Virus record (IMG/VR): IMGVR_UViG_3300024518_002387
Location: 1 to 20,203 of that record
DNA length: 20,203 bases
From: a virus
Direction: 5' to 3' (one strand)
The translations under genes and the position numbers were made by a program. The notes below the pieces were generated by a model, which was not told the origin of the DNA, ran no database searches, and saw nothing but the letters and a program-made list of their open reading frames with translations. Position 1 is the first letter of the stretch, and every line of letters starts with the position of its first letter. Shown here piece after piece: positions 7,698 through 15,178 of this stretch.

Positions 7698-8510
7698 TTA
7701 ATGTGCCCATCTATCGCTTATAATAGGTTTTGCGGGCATAGGTATTTGTGAACAAAATATTTTTCCAGCAGATTCCATAGAATCTTGTATGATGTTAGCA
7801 TATTTATTTGTTAATTCTTCGGGGCATTCACTTATTATTTCATCATGTACTTTACAAGGAATTAATACTATGCCCCATAGATTATCAGCTAGTATGTGCC
7901 TATAAAGTTTTATTGCTGCAAGCTTTAGCATATCTGCGCCTGTACCTTGTATTGGAAAATTCATAGCCTTACGACTAATAGCTCCTTTAATCATAAAGTA
8001 CCTCTTAACTTTAGGTTTTAACTCTTCATTAAATAATAAAGTATCTAAAGCTTTTTGTTTTCTATATTTACTCCAAAATCTTGAGTTGTTTACTTCGTGC
8101 TCTAATGTTTTAAACTCTTCAAAGTTAGGTATAAAGCTTTTTCGTCTACTTACATTATTTATAAGAATATAGCCTTTACTTAAAGCATCTTTAACTACTT
8201 TATCCCAGTATTCTGCTATAGACGGAAATTGTGCTAAAAAGGAATTATATACTACATCTCCTAACTCTATAGGTATACCTATATTATTAGCTATAGTAGC
8301 TCCATTACCGCCATATTGAATGGCGAAAGTGCCTGGTTTTATACGCTGACGTTTATCAGAGTGCGTACTTTCAATAATTTTGTGTGGTAAATCTTTTAAT
8401 TCGGGATATACAAAGGATGCTACTAAACTATGTAAATCCTTAGTAGGGTCAGAAATGTAGTTAATATATTCTTGGTCTTGAGAAAATTCTGCTAGTATGC
8501 GAGTTTCTTG
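7698..8510 (-). CDS. polA: Family A DNA polymerase, 3' exon (palm/fingers)
   Basis: 270 codons of polymerase continuing the 5' exon at 10650-11783. The first residues, QETRILAEFSQD, complete motif A (DYSGQETRILA across the splice). Motif B (O-helix) is RxxxKxxxFxxxYG in DKRQRIKPGTFAIQYGG. Motif C is VHDE, with the catalytic HDE at about residues 600-602 of the joined 648-aa protein. The frame has no start codon near its 5' end; the first in-frame ATG is 172 codons in, which would remove motif B. Production therefore requires splicing of the 2139-base intron. The joined length is normal for a phage exonuclease-polymerase without a 5' nuclease domain. Confidence 0.9.
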   Translation of the reverse strand, partial: QETRILAEFSQDQEYINYISDPTKDLHSLVASFVYPELKDLPHKIIESTHSDKRQRIKPGTFAIQYGGNGATIANNIGIPIELGDVVYNSFLAQFPSIAEYWDKVVKDALSKGYILINNVSRRKSFIPNFEEFKTLEHEVNNSRFWSKYRKQKALDTLLFNEELKPKVKRYFMIKGAISRKAMNFPIQGTGADMLKLAAIKLYRHILADNLWGIVLIPCKVHDEIISECPEELTNKYANIIQDSMESAGKIFCSQIPMPAKPIISDRWAH

Positions 8511-8594
8511 CTTGTTGTTACTCCTGTTTCCAGGGACAAAGTCATTTCTGCTTTGTTCTATATGTCACCATATAGTTCGGACTGTCTCATCAAC

Positions 8595-9155
8595 CTATTT
8601 AAATTTACATTCTTTAGTACATACCCATCCAAATTTTGCAGTATGGGCTATTTCATATAACTCTCCAACTTTTTGAAAAGCTATAATTTTTTCCCATTTA
8701 GGAAATTTACGATAATCTCCATCATATTTTAAATATGTAGGAATTCTATTTGTAAATTTCTTTTTATTTTCTCCAAAATATGTTAATGTATGTTTCACTC
8801 CATTGGAAAATCCTTCTTTATAATCATCATAAAATTTAGGATGTCTTAAAGGAGCCACTAATTCTGCTAATTTAGTTATAGGTTGCTCATTGTCAGTCTC
8901 TACACCGTTTCTTAAAATAAGATGTAATTTTTTTATTATATCTAACAAATCTTCTGCTATATAATCATGTACATTTGTAGCTCCTTTTGTTAATTCTAAT
9001 AAAATAGTATAATCTCTTTTTGTGAGTGACGGCACGGGATTGTCTTTTTCAATAATATAATTTTTACCAGAGCTAGTTTCAATTATATTTTTAATTTTCC
9101 ATCCATTTTTTAAAAGTGGATCTAAATTATATTCTCTGTCTATTACTTTTTGCAT
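8595..9155 (-). CDS. Intron-encoded unknown protein overlapping the ribozyme core, 186 aa
   Basis: A 186-residue basic protein (MQKVIDREYNL to CTKECKFK) ending with TAG a few bases before the P7 strand of the intron. No LAGLIDADG, GIY-YIG or clear HNH motif is seen; the C-terminus FGWVCTKEC has two Cys. Its position in the intron suggests an endonuclease or maturase, but sequence does not show it. Candidate P4' (9032-9044) and P7 5' (8888-8904, containing GAGACTG) elements fall inside the frame, so protein and ribozyme sequence would share bases. An open run of 186 codons in such AT-rich DNA argues for a real gene. Confidence 0.6.
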   Translation of the reverse strand: MQKVIDREYNLDPLLKNGWKIKNIIETSSGKNYIIEKDNPVPSLTKRDYTILLELTKGATNVHDYIAEDLLDIIKKLHLILRNGVETDNEQPITKLAELVAPLRHPKFYDDYKEGFSNGVKHTLTYFGENKKKFTNRIPTYLKYDGDYRKFPKWEKIIAFQKVGELYEIAHTAKFGWVCTKECKFK

Positions 9156-9301
9156 AACTTAATTATTTTAAAGGTTTTCCCCGTTAGCTTAAACTTATTT
9201 TTTAGATTAAAATAGAAAATAGTATTAATAATTTTCATATTTTATGTTTAAACCCCAAGGCTACTAACCTTAGATTCGGAATTTTCGTTAATTAATTTTT
9301 T

Positions 9302-9408
9302 TTATTGTAAAAAATGTTCCTTCATAAAACGATCAAATTCTTCAAGACAATTATCAGCACTTGTATCAACCTTTGACCACCAAGCTGTTCTATTCTTTCC
9401 AAGCTTTA
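9302..9408 (-). pseudogene. Out-of-frame C-terminal extension of the 151-aa intron protein
   Basis: Directly after the TAA of the 151-aa gene, the -1 frame is open for 36 codons and reads like protein: LGKNRTAWWSKVDTSADN, then LEEFDRFMKEHFLQ and a TAA at 9302. It has no start codon of its own. Re-reading one A in GTA-AAA-TAA joins the two frames as DVKIIKLGKN, giving about 187 residues. It is either the remnant of a one-base loss in an A-run or the product of a -1 frameshift. Confidence 0.55.
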
Positions 9409-9864
9409 TTATTTTACATCAGTCCAAATCATTTCTTGTTCAATAGTTTCAAGAGCATCTGATTTAGTATCACCAGTAAAACAATAAAAGGTTTTAGTTG
9501 AGTCATCTTCAAAAGTAAGCTTAATAACAGGTGTAGCCCATTTTGAACCTATGATGTCACCAAGAAAGTTGTTACGGTATTTGTCAAGATCAGGATTACA
9601 TATTTGACCATCTATTGTATCTTCTGGAAGCATATCTTTGGGAGCTTGAATAAATATAGGTAGTTCATCATTCTTACACTTTTCTTGATACTCATCGTAA
9701 ATCTCTTTGACATTATCAGAAAGTGGATGAGTATAACCATCTTCTTTATTCCAAACATCTTGAGCAGTCCAGGACCAATCTTCGTGCATACCTAAAGAAG
9801 CAGATACTAGGTTCTCTGTAGAATTAATGATTTGTTTAGCTAGAATGAAATTGTAATTACGCAT
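9409..9864 (-). CDS. Unknown protein in intron 5' region, 151 aa
   Basis: A 151-residue acidic protein with no membrane segment. Notable parts are LGMHEDWSWTAQDVWN at about residues 24-39, a central region IFIQAPKDMLPEDTIDGQI, and TPVIKLTFEDDSTKTFYCFT near the C-terminus. No known family is recognised and no nuclease motif is visible. It lies inside the polymerase intron between the 5' splice site and the core, unusual for a non-endonuclease gene. Its stop follows an A-run and the -1 frame continues with protein-like sequence to 9302, so the true product may be longer. Confidence 0.7.
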   Translation of the reverse strand: MRNYNFILAKQIINSTENLVSASLGMHEDWSWTAQDVWNKEDGYTHPLSDNVKEIYDEYQEKCKNDELPIFIQAPKDMLPEDTIDGQICNPDLDKYRNNFLGDIIGSKWATPVIKLTFEDDSTKTFYCFTGDTKSDALETIEQEMIWTDVK

Positions 9865-9922
9865 AATAATAGTTGTTTTAATAGTTAATAATGTTGTTAC
9901 TTAATTATTTCTGCAAGCTCAA

Positions 9923-10102
9923 TTATATTTTATTCATATAGTTTAAAAAATCAACATTATTTAGTCCAGTAAAAGAGAATTGTTCAAGCATTTCATTACT
10001 TACCTTCTCATTATAATGCTTCTCATAAACAACTATAAAGTCAGCTAATGACATATTAAGATATTTATTTCTTATTTCAATTGCTTTTAATAACTTTTTC
10101 AT
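9923..10102 (-). CDS. Small hypothetical protein in intron, 59 aa
   Basis: A 59-codon frame, MKKLLKAIEIRNKYLNMSLA to FLNYMNKI, starting with ATG 3 bases after the stop of the 156-aa gene and using the same A/T-rich leader as its neighbours. It is predicted to be an all-helical soluble protein. It fills the gap between the two larger intron genes, so the three look like an ordinary phage operon lodged in the intron. Function unknown. Confidence 0.6.
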   Translation of the reverse strand: MKKLLKAIEIRNKYLNMSLADFIVVYEKHYNEKVSNEMLEQFSFTGLNNVDFLNYMNKI

Positions 10103-10104
10103 TT

Positions 10105-10575
10105 TTATTCTATTTTAAATAAATATAAACTTTGTGAGTAGGTTGAAGAATGTTTAAGATTAGTATAAGTGCTTACTCTTTTAAAACCAAATGCTGTTGC
10201 GGCTACTACAAAGGGGTGATCATAATAAGGTTGACCTGCTGTAAAGATTACTGCTCCGACATCATAGGCGCTAACATATTCATTATTATCACAATAAGAA
10301 CGAGTTCCTTTTTTTCCTACAAAAGAAAACAGTGTTTTTAATAGTTTATTAGCTATTTCTATCGTGCTTATATCTAAATAACTGTATATACAGCCTAAAC
10401 CGCAACCACCTTCAAATTCTTTTATTCTAAGGCTGTCGCACTCTCCTCTTATAGCTACTTCAATAGTAGGATGCCAGCGTCCTGTGGGGCCGTCTAATCT
10501 TACTGTTGTTACCCTATCTTGGTCTATAACAGCTTTATCTGCTTTAGATGATTGGGTAGATTTTTTCTTTACCAT
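10105..10575 (-). CDS. Unknown protein in intron 5' region, 156 aa
   Basis: A 156-residue protein with a Lys/Ser-rich N-terminus, then RVTTVRLDGPTGRWHPTIEV, a Gly/Cys cluster FEGGCGLGCIYSYL, and a C-terminal segment GAVIFTAGQPYYDHPFVVAA plus FGFKRV. The C-terminal part (strand, helix, GF turn, strand) resembles the last 50 residues of the 107-aa protein at 12762-13085, suggesting a shared domain. It begins 74 bases after the polymerase 5' splice site. No endonuclease motif is seen; function unknown. Confidence 0.75.
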   Translation of the reverse strand: MVKKKSTQSSKADKAVIDQDRVTTVRLDGPTGRWHPTIEVAIRGECDSLRIKEFEGGCGLGCIYSYLDISTIEIANKLLKTLFSFVGKKGTRSYCDNNEYVSAYDVGAVIFTAGQPYYDHPFVVAATAFGFKRVSTYTNLKHSSTYSQSLYLFKIE

Positions 10576-10649
10576 GTATTATATATTTTAAAAACTTTAA
10601 ATTAATTAACTTACCTAAGACATTACTGCCTTAAGGGGCCATTGTGTTA

Positions 10650-11783
10650 ACCCGAGTAATCGCATACTATAAATTTGTTTCCTGGTTTTGTAATAAAATG
10701 AGATCGTTTAATAACAGGAATGTTCTGTAAATTAACAGAACCATTGCCACCACTAGATAATCTGCCTGTGTTCATTAATTGAGCAAAATTTGTGTGGATT
10801 CTTCTTGTCACTTTATTTACAGATCTTAAAAAGTCTAGTCCATAAGTGGTAGTAAGCTTTTTGATTTTTTGATGCTGTAAATATATAGGAACTATAGGAT
10901 GTAAATTAACTTGTTTTTTAATAACAGGGGCTTCTACAGAATCTTTATATTCCCCAGTTTTTTTATCTTTAACCTGCAAATTTAGTCCTAAATCTCTAAA
11001 TAACGGTATTACTTGTTTAGAAGAACTCCAGTTTACATTAGAAGTCCACTTAGGATTAAATAAATCAGGTTGTTTCATAAATTTACGTAAACCTAATTTA
11101 ATTAAATTTGTGTCTAAAGTATTTTTTATCTCCTCTAAATCAAGTAAATCTTGTTTGGCGGATTTTGTCCAACTACTTGTTTTTATACCAAATCCAAAAT
11201 ATTCTGTATATGCTAATACACATACATATAAATTATCTAAGGCTAAAGCATCTAATAAATCTTTTTCTTTCAGAAGCTGTTCTTGGTAGCGCCATAATTC
11301 CACTAAATGCTCTACATCCTTAGCCGCATACTCAACTACTCTTTGATTTCTTATACCTAGTTTATGTATTAAACCTCTAACCTCTTTAGGCATAATTACT
11401 TTCAAATACCTGTATACACAGGCTTGTAAACTCTTTCTGTGAGAATCTATTCCCATTGAGAGCACTCTTTCTGCTAAATATGTGCATATTACATTTCCAA
11501 AAGGAATAATTCCTTGATGATACAAAAATTGTAGATCAAACTTTGCATTATGCATTAATATAATTTTTGTTTCTAACAATTCCTTGTACAATTTTATGTT
11601 TACAGTTTGAGCATCTATTACATATTGAACATGTTCGTTGCCTATTTGTAAAGATAGTAGTTTACAAGTGTGGGGATCAAATCTCTCTGTTTCTGTATCA
11701 ATAGCAAGTATCTGGAAACGGGAGAGTATCTTTATGGATAGTGGTACCTCTTTGTTTTGTGTTATTAATATAATTTTTCTCAT
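10650..11783 (-). CDS. polA: Family A DNA polymerase, 5' exon (3'-5' exonuclease and palm start)
   Basis: 378 codons encoding the proofreading exonuclease and the start of the polymerase domain. Exo I is AIDTETE (catalytic D29 and E31), Exo II is HNAKFD (N79, D83), and Exo III is YAAKD (Y152, D156), so proofreading residues are all present. Near the end, LMNTGRLSSGGNGSVNLQNI is typical of the region before motif A in A-family enzymes. The exon stops in the middle of motif A, VCDYSG, and continues after splicing at 8510. The unspliced frame would end at a TAA at once. The first 86 bases overlap the preceding gene. Confidence 0.92.
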
Positions 11784-12087
11784 GAAACTTTGTAATCTTC
11801 TTTTCTGTTATCTCTCCCACGAGATATTCTATAGGATTAAAAAGTTGTTGTACTAATACTTTTTCATAAAAAGTATTACGTTCTTTTAAAGAGAGCAGGT
11901 CTTTAATTATTGCTAGTATTAATTCCGTTATATTGTAACCACTACTATCATAAGAGGGATTAATACGTTTTGTTATATATACTATTGATCTGTTAATACT
12001 AACGGAGATGTTGCTCTCTGGGTAAAGTTTCTTTAACAGCTTTACCAGGGCATTCTTCTGTAGTTCTGAGTATGTTAATAGTTTCAC
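11698..12087 (-). CDS. Unknown protein overlapping both neighbours, 129 aa
   Basis: A 129-residue basic protein beginning MKLLTYSELQKNALVKLLKK, likely helical at first, then strands with NISVSINRSIVYITKRINPS. The only Met is the first residue, so the start is fixed unless a non-ATG codon is used. Its first 89 bases overlap the end of the 225-aa gene and its last 86 overlap the start of the DNA polymerase, all on the same strand in different frames. No family is recognised. Confidence 0.65.
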   Translation of the reverse strand: MKLLTYSELQKNALVKLLKKLYPESNISVSINRSIVYITKRINPSYDSSGYNITELILAIIKDLLSLKERNTFYEKVLVQQLFNPIEYLVGEITEKKITKFHEKNYINNTKQRGTTIHKDTLPFPDTCY

Positions 12088-12676
12088 TTAATATGTTTTT
12101 TAATTTTTTAGGTACTGCAAGCCATGCTTTTACTGTTTCTTTTCTTGGTTTAGCTATAAAATCTATTTTTTTACCAGCAGCTTTTATTAATTCACTGTTA
12201 GTAGATTGCTTTATAATTTTTTTTAAAATATTTATAGTGTTTAAATCATACATGTTTCGTTTTGTTAATTCTAAGTTATTTTCACTTGTGTCTATTTCCC
12301 CATTATTAAAGAATTCTGGTTTGTCCACTAAACTGCAGGGAGAGTCTGATAGATATTCATTTCTATAAGACCACCCCGCGTTATAGTTGTCTTCTTCCAT
12401 TTTTACTTCAAATCTAAGGTTTTCTGTAATAGTTTTACCGTCACTAATATATCTACATTTCCATATTTCACAACAATATTTATTTAAACCCTTTTTATGA
12501 GTAATCATACTGTTAAATCCTGTTGTTTGGAAACGCAAATAATCTATAAATTTGACTGGTATTACTATTTTGCCTAATCCTTTTCTAGTTTTCCATTTAG
12601 GAAAATGGATTATAGGTTTTCCTACTGTTACTTCATTGTTTATTTGCACCAGATTAATATAATAGTTAAAATACAC
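11999..12676 (-). CDS. Unknown protein, 225 aa
   Basis: A 225-residue basic protein. The N-terminal half is strand-rich with aromatic residues (IIHFPKWKTRKGLGKIVIPV; CCEIWKCRYISDGKTITENL). The C-terminal half is helical and Lys-rich (INILKKIIKQSTNSELIKAA). It ends with a TAG followed two codons later by a TAA in frame. It lies upstream of the polymerase operon and overlaps the next gene by 89 bases. No known family is recognised; DNA binding is possible from composition only. Confidence 0.75.
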   Translation of the reverse strand: MYFNYYINLVQINNEVTVGKPIIHFPKWKTRKGLGKIVIPVKFIDYLRFQTTGFNSMITHKKGLNKYCCEIWKCRYISDGKTITENLRFEVKMEEDNYNAGWSYRNEYLSDSPCSLVDKPEFFNNGEIDTSENNLELTKRNMYDLNTINILKKIIKQSTNSELIKAAGKKIDFIAKPRKETVKAWLAVPKKLKNILSETINILRTTEECPGKAVKETLPREQHLR

Positions 12677-12761
12677 ATAAGAGTCATAAGTATTTTAAGT
12701 TTAAAGACTTCTTTATGTATATTGTTTATGCACACAGAACAGTTGCAGCGTGTATGTTTCA

Positions 12762-13085
12762 TTAGTATGTTTTGTATGTTACCGGCACTAAGTTTTTAGT
12801 GTACATTTCAATCCAACCTTTTGGGTACCCGTTTCTTCTAGCAAATATGTGTGTTTTAGAGAAACCTAGTCGTAGTAATTTGTCTACTAAAGGGGTTTCT
12901 GCAGGCATAGTAGCCATTATAAAAACACTAGTTTGGCCTTGATTAAAAGGATCTTCTACTTTATGTTTTTGTTCTGCTTCTTTTTTAAGTTGTATTAATA
13001 GTGTACTTAAATCTTTTATTGTAGTTTCATTGTTTACTCTTGATATTTGCCCGAAGGCACAACATCTTGTACCAGTTTTTATCAT
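12762..13085 (-). CDS. Unknown protein, 107 aa
   Basis: A 107-residue protein: MIKTGTRCCAFGQISRVNNE, a Lys/Gln-rich helix, then SVFIMATMPAETPLVDKLLR LGF and a basic C-terminus ending LVPVTYKTY. The C-terminal strand-helix-GF-strand layout resembles the end of the 156-aa protein in the polymerase intron. Its ATG overlaps the stop of the 255-aa gene (ATGA, 4 bases), so translation is probably coupled. Function unknown. Confidence 0.75.
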   Translation of the reverse strand: MIKTGTRCCAFGQISRVNNETTIKDLSTLLIQLKKEAEQKHKVEDPFNQGQTSVFIMATMPAETPLVDKLLRLGFSKTHIFARRNGYPKGWIEMYTKNLVPVTYKTY

Positions 13086-13849
13086 ATTGTAATTTTTAAA
13101 CTCTTGTAATTAAAATTAATGGGGTTTTCCAAGTTTGTAGCAGCTTTTATTATATCGTCTAAAGAATACTTAGGAATACACGTATAGTTATCATAACCAT
13201 AACGTACACTAGCTATAAAGGTGCTAATGCTGCTTGTTTTTGAAAGTACAGAAGTTCTTCTCCAAACAAACTCTTCAACGTCATTACAATATTGCATAAA
13301 TAACTGCATATCCCCCCCTTCTAAAGTTTGACGTAGTAAATAATTTGCTAGTTCTTCTATACTTACCTCATAGTAGGTGTTTACTATTGTTAATAAATCT
13401 TTAAAACTTCTTCTAGCCGAATGGCATTGTTGTATAGTACAAGCGGGATTTTTATAAGTGGGTACGAAAAAACCTGTAGCATAATGAGTAGGGGAATATT
13501 TATTAAAATATTTATTCAACAACTCTTTCCAAGAATCGCTTTGTTGGTTTTTAATGTATATGCCTGCTTTGTGTTTTACTAGTTTTTTTACTATGCATTT
13601 AGACAAACGTTCTTTACTTCCATAACCAATCGCAATGTTTTTAGATAGACACATAGCGTTGTTAGTAGGTGTAAAAAGCTTTTTAGAATATTGTCTTACT
13701 GTTGCTTGTGCAGGTTCATTTGGGAACAGATAAAGGACTTGTGGATATGTTTTTATTTTATAGGTATATTTTGATGAGCCTACTATTTTATATTGTTGGC
13801 CTTTTACTAGGTTGCTATTTACTGGAGCACGAATACAAATAACTTCCAT
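13082..13849 (-). CDS. Unknown protein sharing a domain with its upstream neighbour, 255 aa
   Basis: A 255-residue basic protein. The N-terminus MEVICIRAPVNSNLVKGQQY followed by KIVG looks like a small beta-barrel (SH3-like). A second region at about 141-172, QCHSARRSFKDLLTIVNTYY followed by EVSIEELANYL, matches residues 38-71 of the 143-aa protein just upstream (QC....RSF.DL......(Y/F)....T/S..EL..(Y/I)L). The two genes probably arose by duplication of this helical domain. It starts 2 bases after the upstream stop and overlaps the next gene by 4 bases. Function unknown. Confidence 0.78.
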   Translation of the reverse strand: MEVICIRAPVNSNLVKGQQYKIVGSSKYTYKIKTYPQVLYLFPNEPAQATVRQYSKKLFTPTNNAMCLSKNIAIGYGSKERLSKCIVKKLVKHKAGIYIKNQQSDSWKELLNKYFNKYSPTHYATGFFVPTYKNPACTIQQCHSARRSFKDLLTIVNTYYEVSIEELANYLLRQTLEGGDMQLFMQYCNDVEEFVWRRTSVLSKTSSISTFIASVRYGYDNYTCIPKYSLDDIIKAATNLENPINFNYKSLKITI

Positions 13850-13851
13850 AA

Positions 13852-14283
13852 TTAATTAACTAAAGCTATTAAAGCTTTTCCACAATAGTTAAAAGAATCT
13901 GTTTTATCTAATTCGGCATAGTCCTTATGCTCATTACCTACAGTGTTGTGTATATTACCTGGATAATCGACTCTAAATATAACATACGCATCTATATCAG
14001 GACAATATCCTAAATATGTATATGCGAGGTTTTCCCCTAAAATGCCAAAAGCAGTTTCACTGTATGTTTTTAATATTTCCATTAGCTCCGTATTTGTAAA
14101 AGGTTTTTTAAACCGAGTTTCTAGCATAGACTTTAAATCACGGAAAGATCTATTACAACCTTTTCTACATTGGTGGCTAGTTTCTTTTATATCATGATAG
14201 GTTTCTGGACAACCTTTAGAAAGGTATTCTTTTATCCAATTCTGTGGTTTTCTTGCTCTGATTTCTTTACAAAAAATATTCAT
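13852..14283 (-). CDS. Unknown protein with shared QC-RSF-DL domain, 143 aa
   Basis: A 143-residue protein. Residues 38-71, with QCRKGCNRSFRDLKSMLETR and TNTELMEILK, match the helical domain of the 255-aa protein downstream. The second half is strand-rich (LAYTYLGYCPDIDAYVIFRV). It is the first gene after the terminator that ends the glucosaminidase unit, so it probably follows a promoter in 14284-14340, where only A/T-rich DNA is seen. The pattern recalls uncharacterised proteins repeated in Bacteroidota phages; no function is known. Confidence 0.75.
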   Translation of the reverse strand: MNIFCKEIRARKPQNWIKEYLSKGCPETYHDIKETSHQCRKGCNRSFRDLKSMLETRFKKPFTNTELMEILKTYSETAFGILGENLAYTYLGYCPDIDAYVIFRVDYPGNIHNTVGNEHKDYAELDKTDSFNYCGKALIALVN

Positions 14284-14319
14284 TTTGATAAATTTATTGA
14301 TATTTTAAAAATGAAAAGA

Positions 14320-14365
14320 TTTTTAATTATAATATAAACTGCGGGAGAGATTGCTCTCAACCCGC
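14320..14365 (-). terminator. Intrinsic terminator after glucosaminidase gene
   Basis: On the minus strand the stem GCGGG..GAGAG / CTCTC..CCGC (bases 14341-14365, loop CAAT, 2-base bulge) is followed by a T-rich stretch, GTTTATATT. It lies 7 bases past the stop at 14372. Confidence 0.75.
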
Positions 14366-14371
14366 AATTTA

Positions 14372-15103
14372 TTATTTATCGTATTCATAGAGTTTATATT
14401 CTTCTATTACTCTAATCAATTTTCCAGCATAATGTTTATCAGTAGCATAACCTGCTTTTTTGAGACCATGCGCCCATTTTTTATAATCAACGCCATAACC
14501 TGTAAGATTAACATATCTACCCTTAGTAATTAAAATGCTGTGTGCTCTCCAACTTTCCCAAGGACTGTCGTAAATACGAAAGAAATCTTTGTGGTGATCA
14601 TCTGTTGCATTAATACAATGTCCTTTTTTACATTTTTTAGAATGGCATTTTATCCCAAAATGATTATTATTATTTACAGCTAAACGACTAGTACCAGCAC
14701 GGCTTTCAATTAATCCTTGAGCAAGCTTAATACTTGCAGGAATACCGTATTTATGCATTTCAGATACAGCAATATGAGAGAACCTGTTAATATAAGCTGC
14801 AGTTTTATCATCCATTGTATTTAGCTCTTCTGTTGAAATAGGAGCATACTCATTTTTAGCAGGTTGTTTTGTTGTAACTAAACCTGCATGTACTACTGTT
14901 ATAGGAGATATAGAATCGGGTTGTGGGATGGCCTCAATATTATGTGCTGCTAATTCAGGAGTTGTTGACCAGCTAAATGTAGCAGATACATTCTGTTTAG
15001 TTGCTACAAACAGTAAAAATCCAATTAGTACTAATTTAAACCAGTTCTTCGCTAAGAATTCCTTCCAAAAAGGAATTCGTATCCAAGTCATTTTATTATT
15101 CAT
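14372..15103 (-). CDS. Membrane-anchored glucosaminidase (putative lysis/entry enzyme)
   Basis: A 243-residue peptidoglycan hydrolase of the FlgJ/Bax-type glucosaminidase family. After a short cytoplasmic N-terminus a transmembrane or signal-anchor helix spans about residues 21-37 (WFKLVLIGFLLFVATKQ), followed by a Pro/Thr-rich linker. The catalytic domain begins near 105. KLAQGLIESRAGTSRLA carries the expected catalytic Glu (E133), with NNNNHFGIKCH and the later DSPWESWRAHS typical of the family. It would cleave the glycan strand between GlcNAc and MurNAc. ATG at 15103 is chosen because an upstream ATG at 15160 would run through the terminator of the previous gene. It forms a single-gene unit flanked by terminators. 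Confidence 0.88.
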   Translation of the reverse strand: MNNKMTWIRIPFWKEFLAKNWFKLVLIGFLLFVATKQNVSATFSWSTTPELAAHNIEAIPQPDSISPITVVHAGLVTTKQPAKNEYAPISTEELNTMDDKTAAYINRFSHIAVSEMHKYGIPASIKLAQGLIESRAGTSRLAVNNNNHFGIKCHSKKCKKGHCINATDDHHKDFFRIYDSPWESWRAHSILITKGRYVNLTGYGVDYKKWAHGLKKAGYATDKHYAGKLIRVIEEYKLYEYDK

Positions 15104-15133
15104 GTCAATTTTTTTTATTTTTAATGAACAGTA

Positions 15134-15162
15134 GAAAAATTGGGTGGCACTTAGACACACCC
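15134..15162 (-). terminator. Probable intrinsic terminator after 185-aa gene
   Basis: On the minus strand GGGTG (15162-15158) pairs with CACCC (15146-15142) around an 11-base loop, followed by AATTTTTC. It lies 16 bases past the stop at 15179. The stem is short but GC-rich. Confidence 0.65.
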
Positions 15163-15178
15163 TTTTATTAATACGGGA

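Larger units (their letters stand above)
8511..10649 (-). ncRNA. Group I intron interrupting the DNA polymerase gene
   Basis: The 5' exon ends GAT TAC TCG GGT and the next bases TAA would stop translation; the 3' exon resumes CAA GAA ACT CGC exactly in motif A. The upstream exon ends in U (GGGT|TAAC, with GCCC about ten bases in as internal guide pairing) and the intron ends in G (ACAAG|CAAG), both group I rules. Near the 3' end, GACAGTCCGAAC (8574-8585) fits the 3' strand of P7. It is followed by hairpins CTATAT-GGTGAC-ATATAG, ACAAAG..CTTTGT and CCTG-GAAA-CAGG, as in P9 domains. CTAACGGGGAAAACC (9173-9187) and GACAATCCCGTGC (9032-9044) resemble the P3/P4 strands of the T4 td intron as I remember it. 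Group IA type is inferred. The 5' half holds extra genes. Confidence 0.87.

Noticed and set aside
7698-11783. Intein instead of intron in the polymerase gene
   Set aside because: A TAA follows directly after the 5' exon and there is no continuous frame, so protein splicing is impossible; splice-site bases and 3' structure fit a group I intron.
14372-15160. Longer glucosaminidase starting at 15160
   Set aside because: The 19 extra codons would cover the terminator hairpin of the previous gene; the ATG at 15103 directly precedes a normal anchor sequence.
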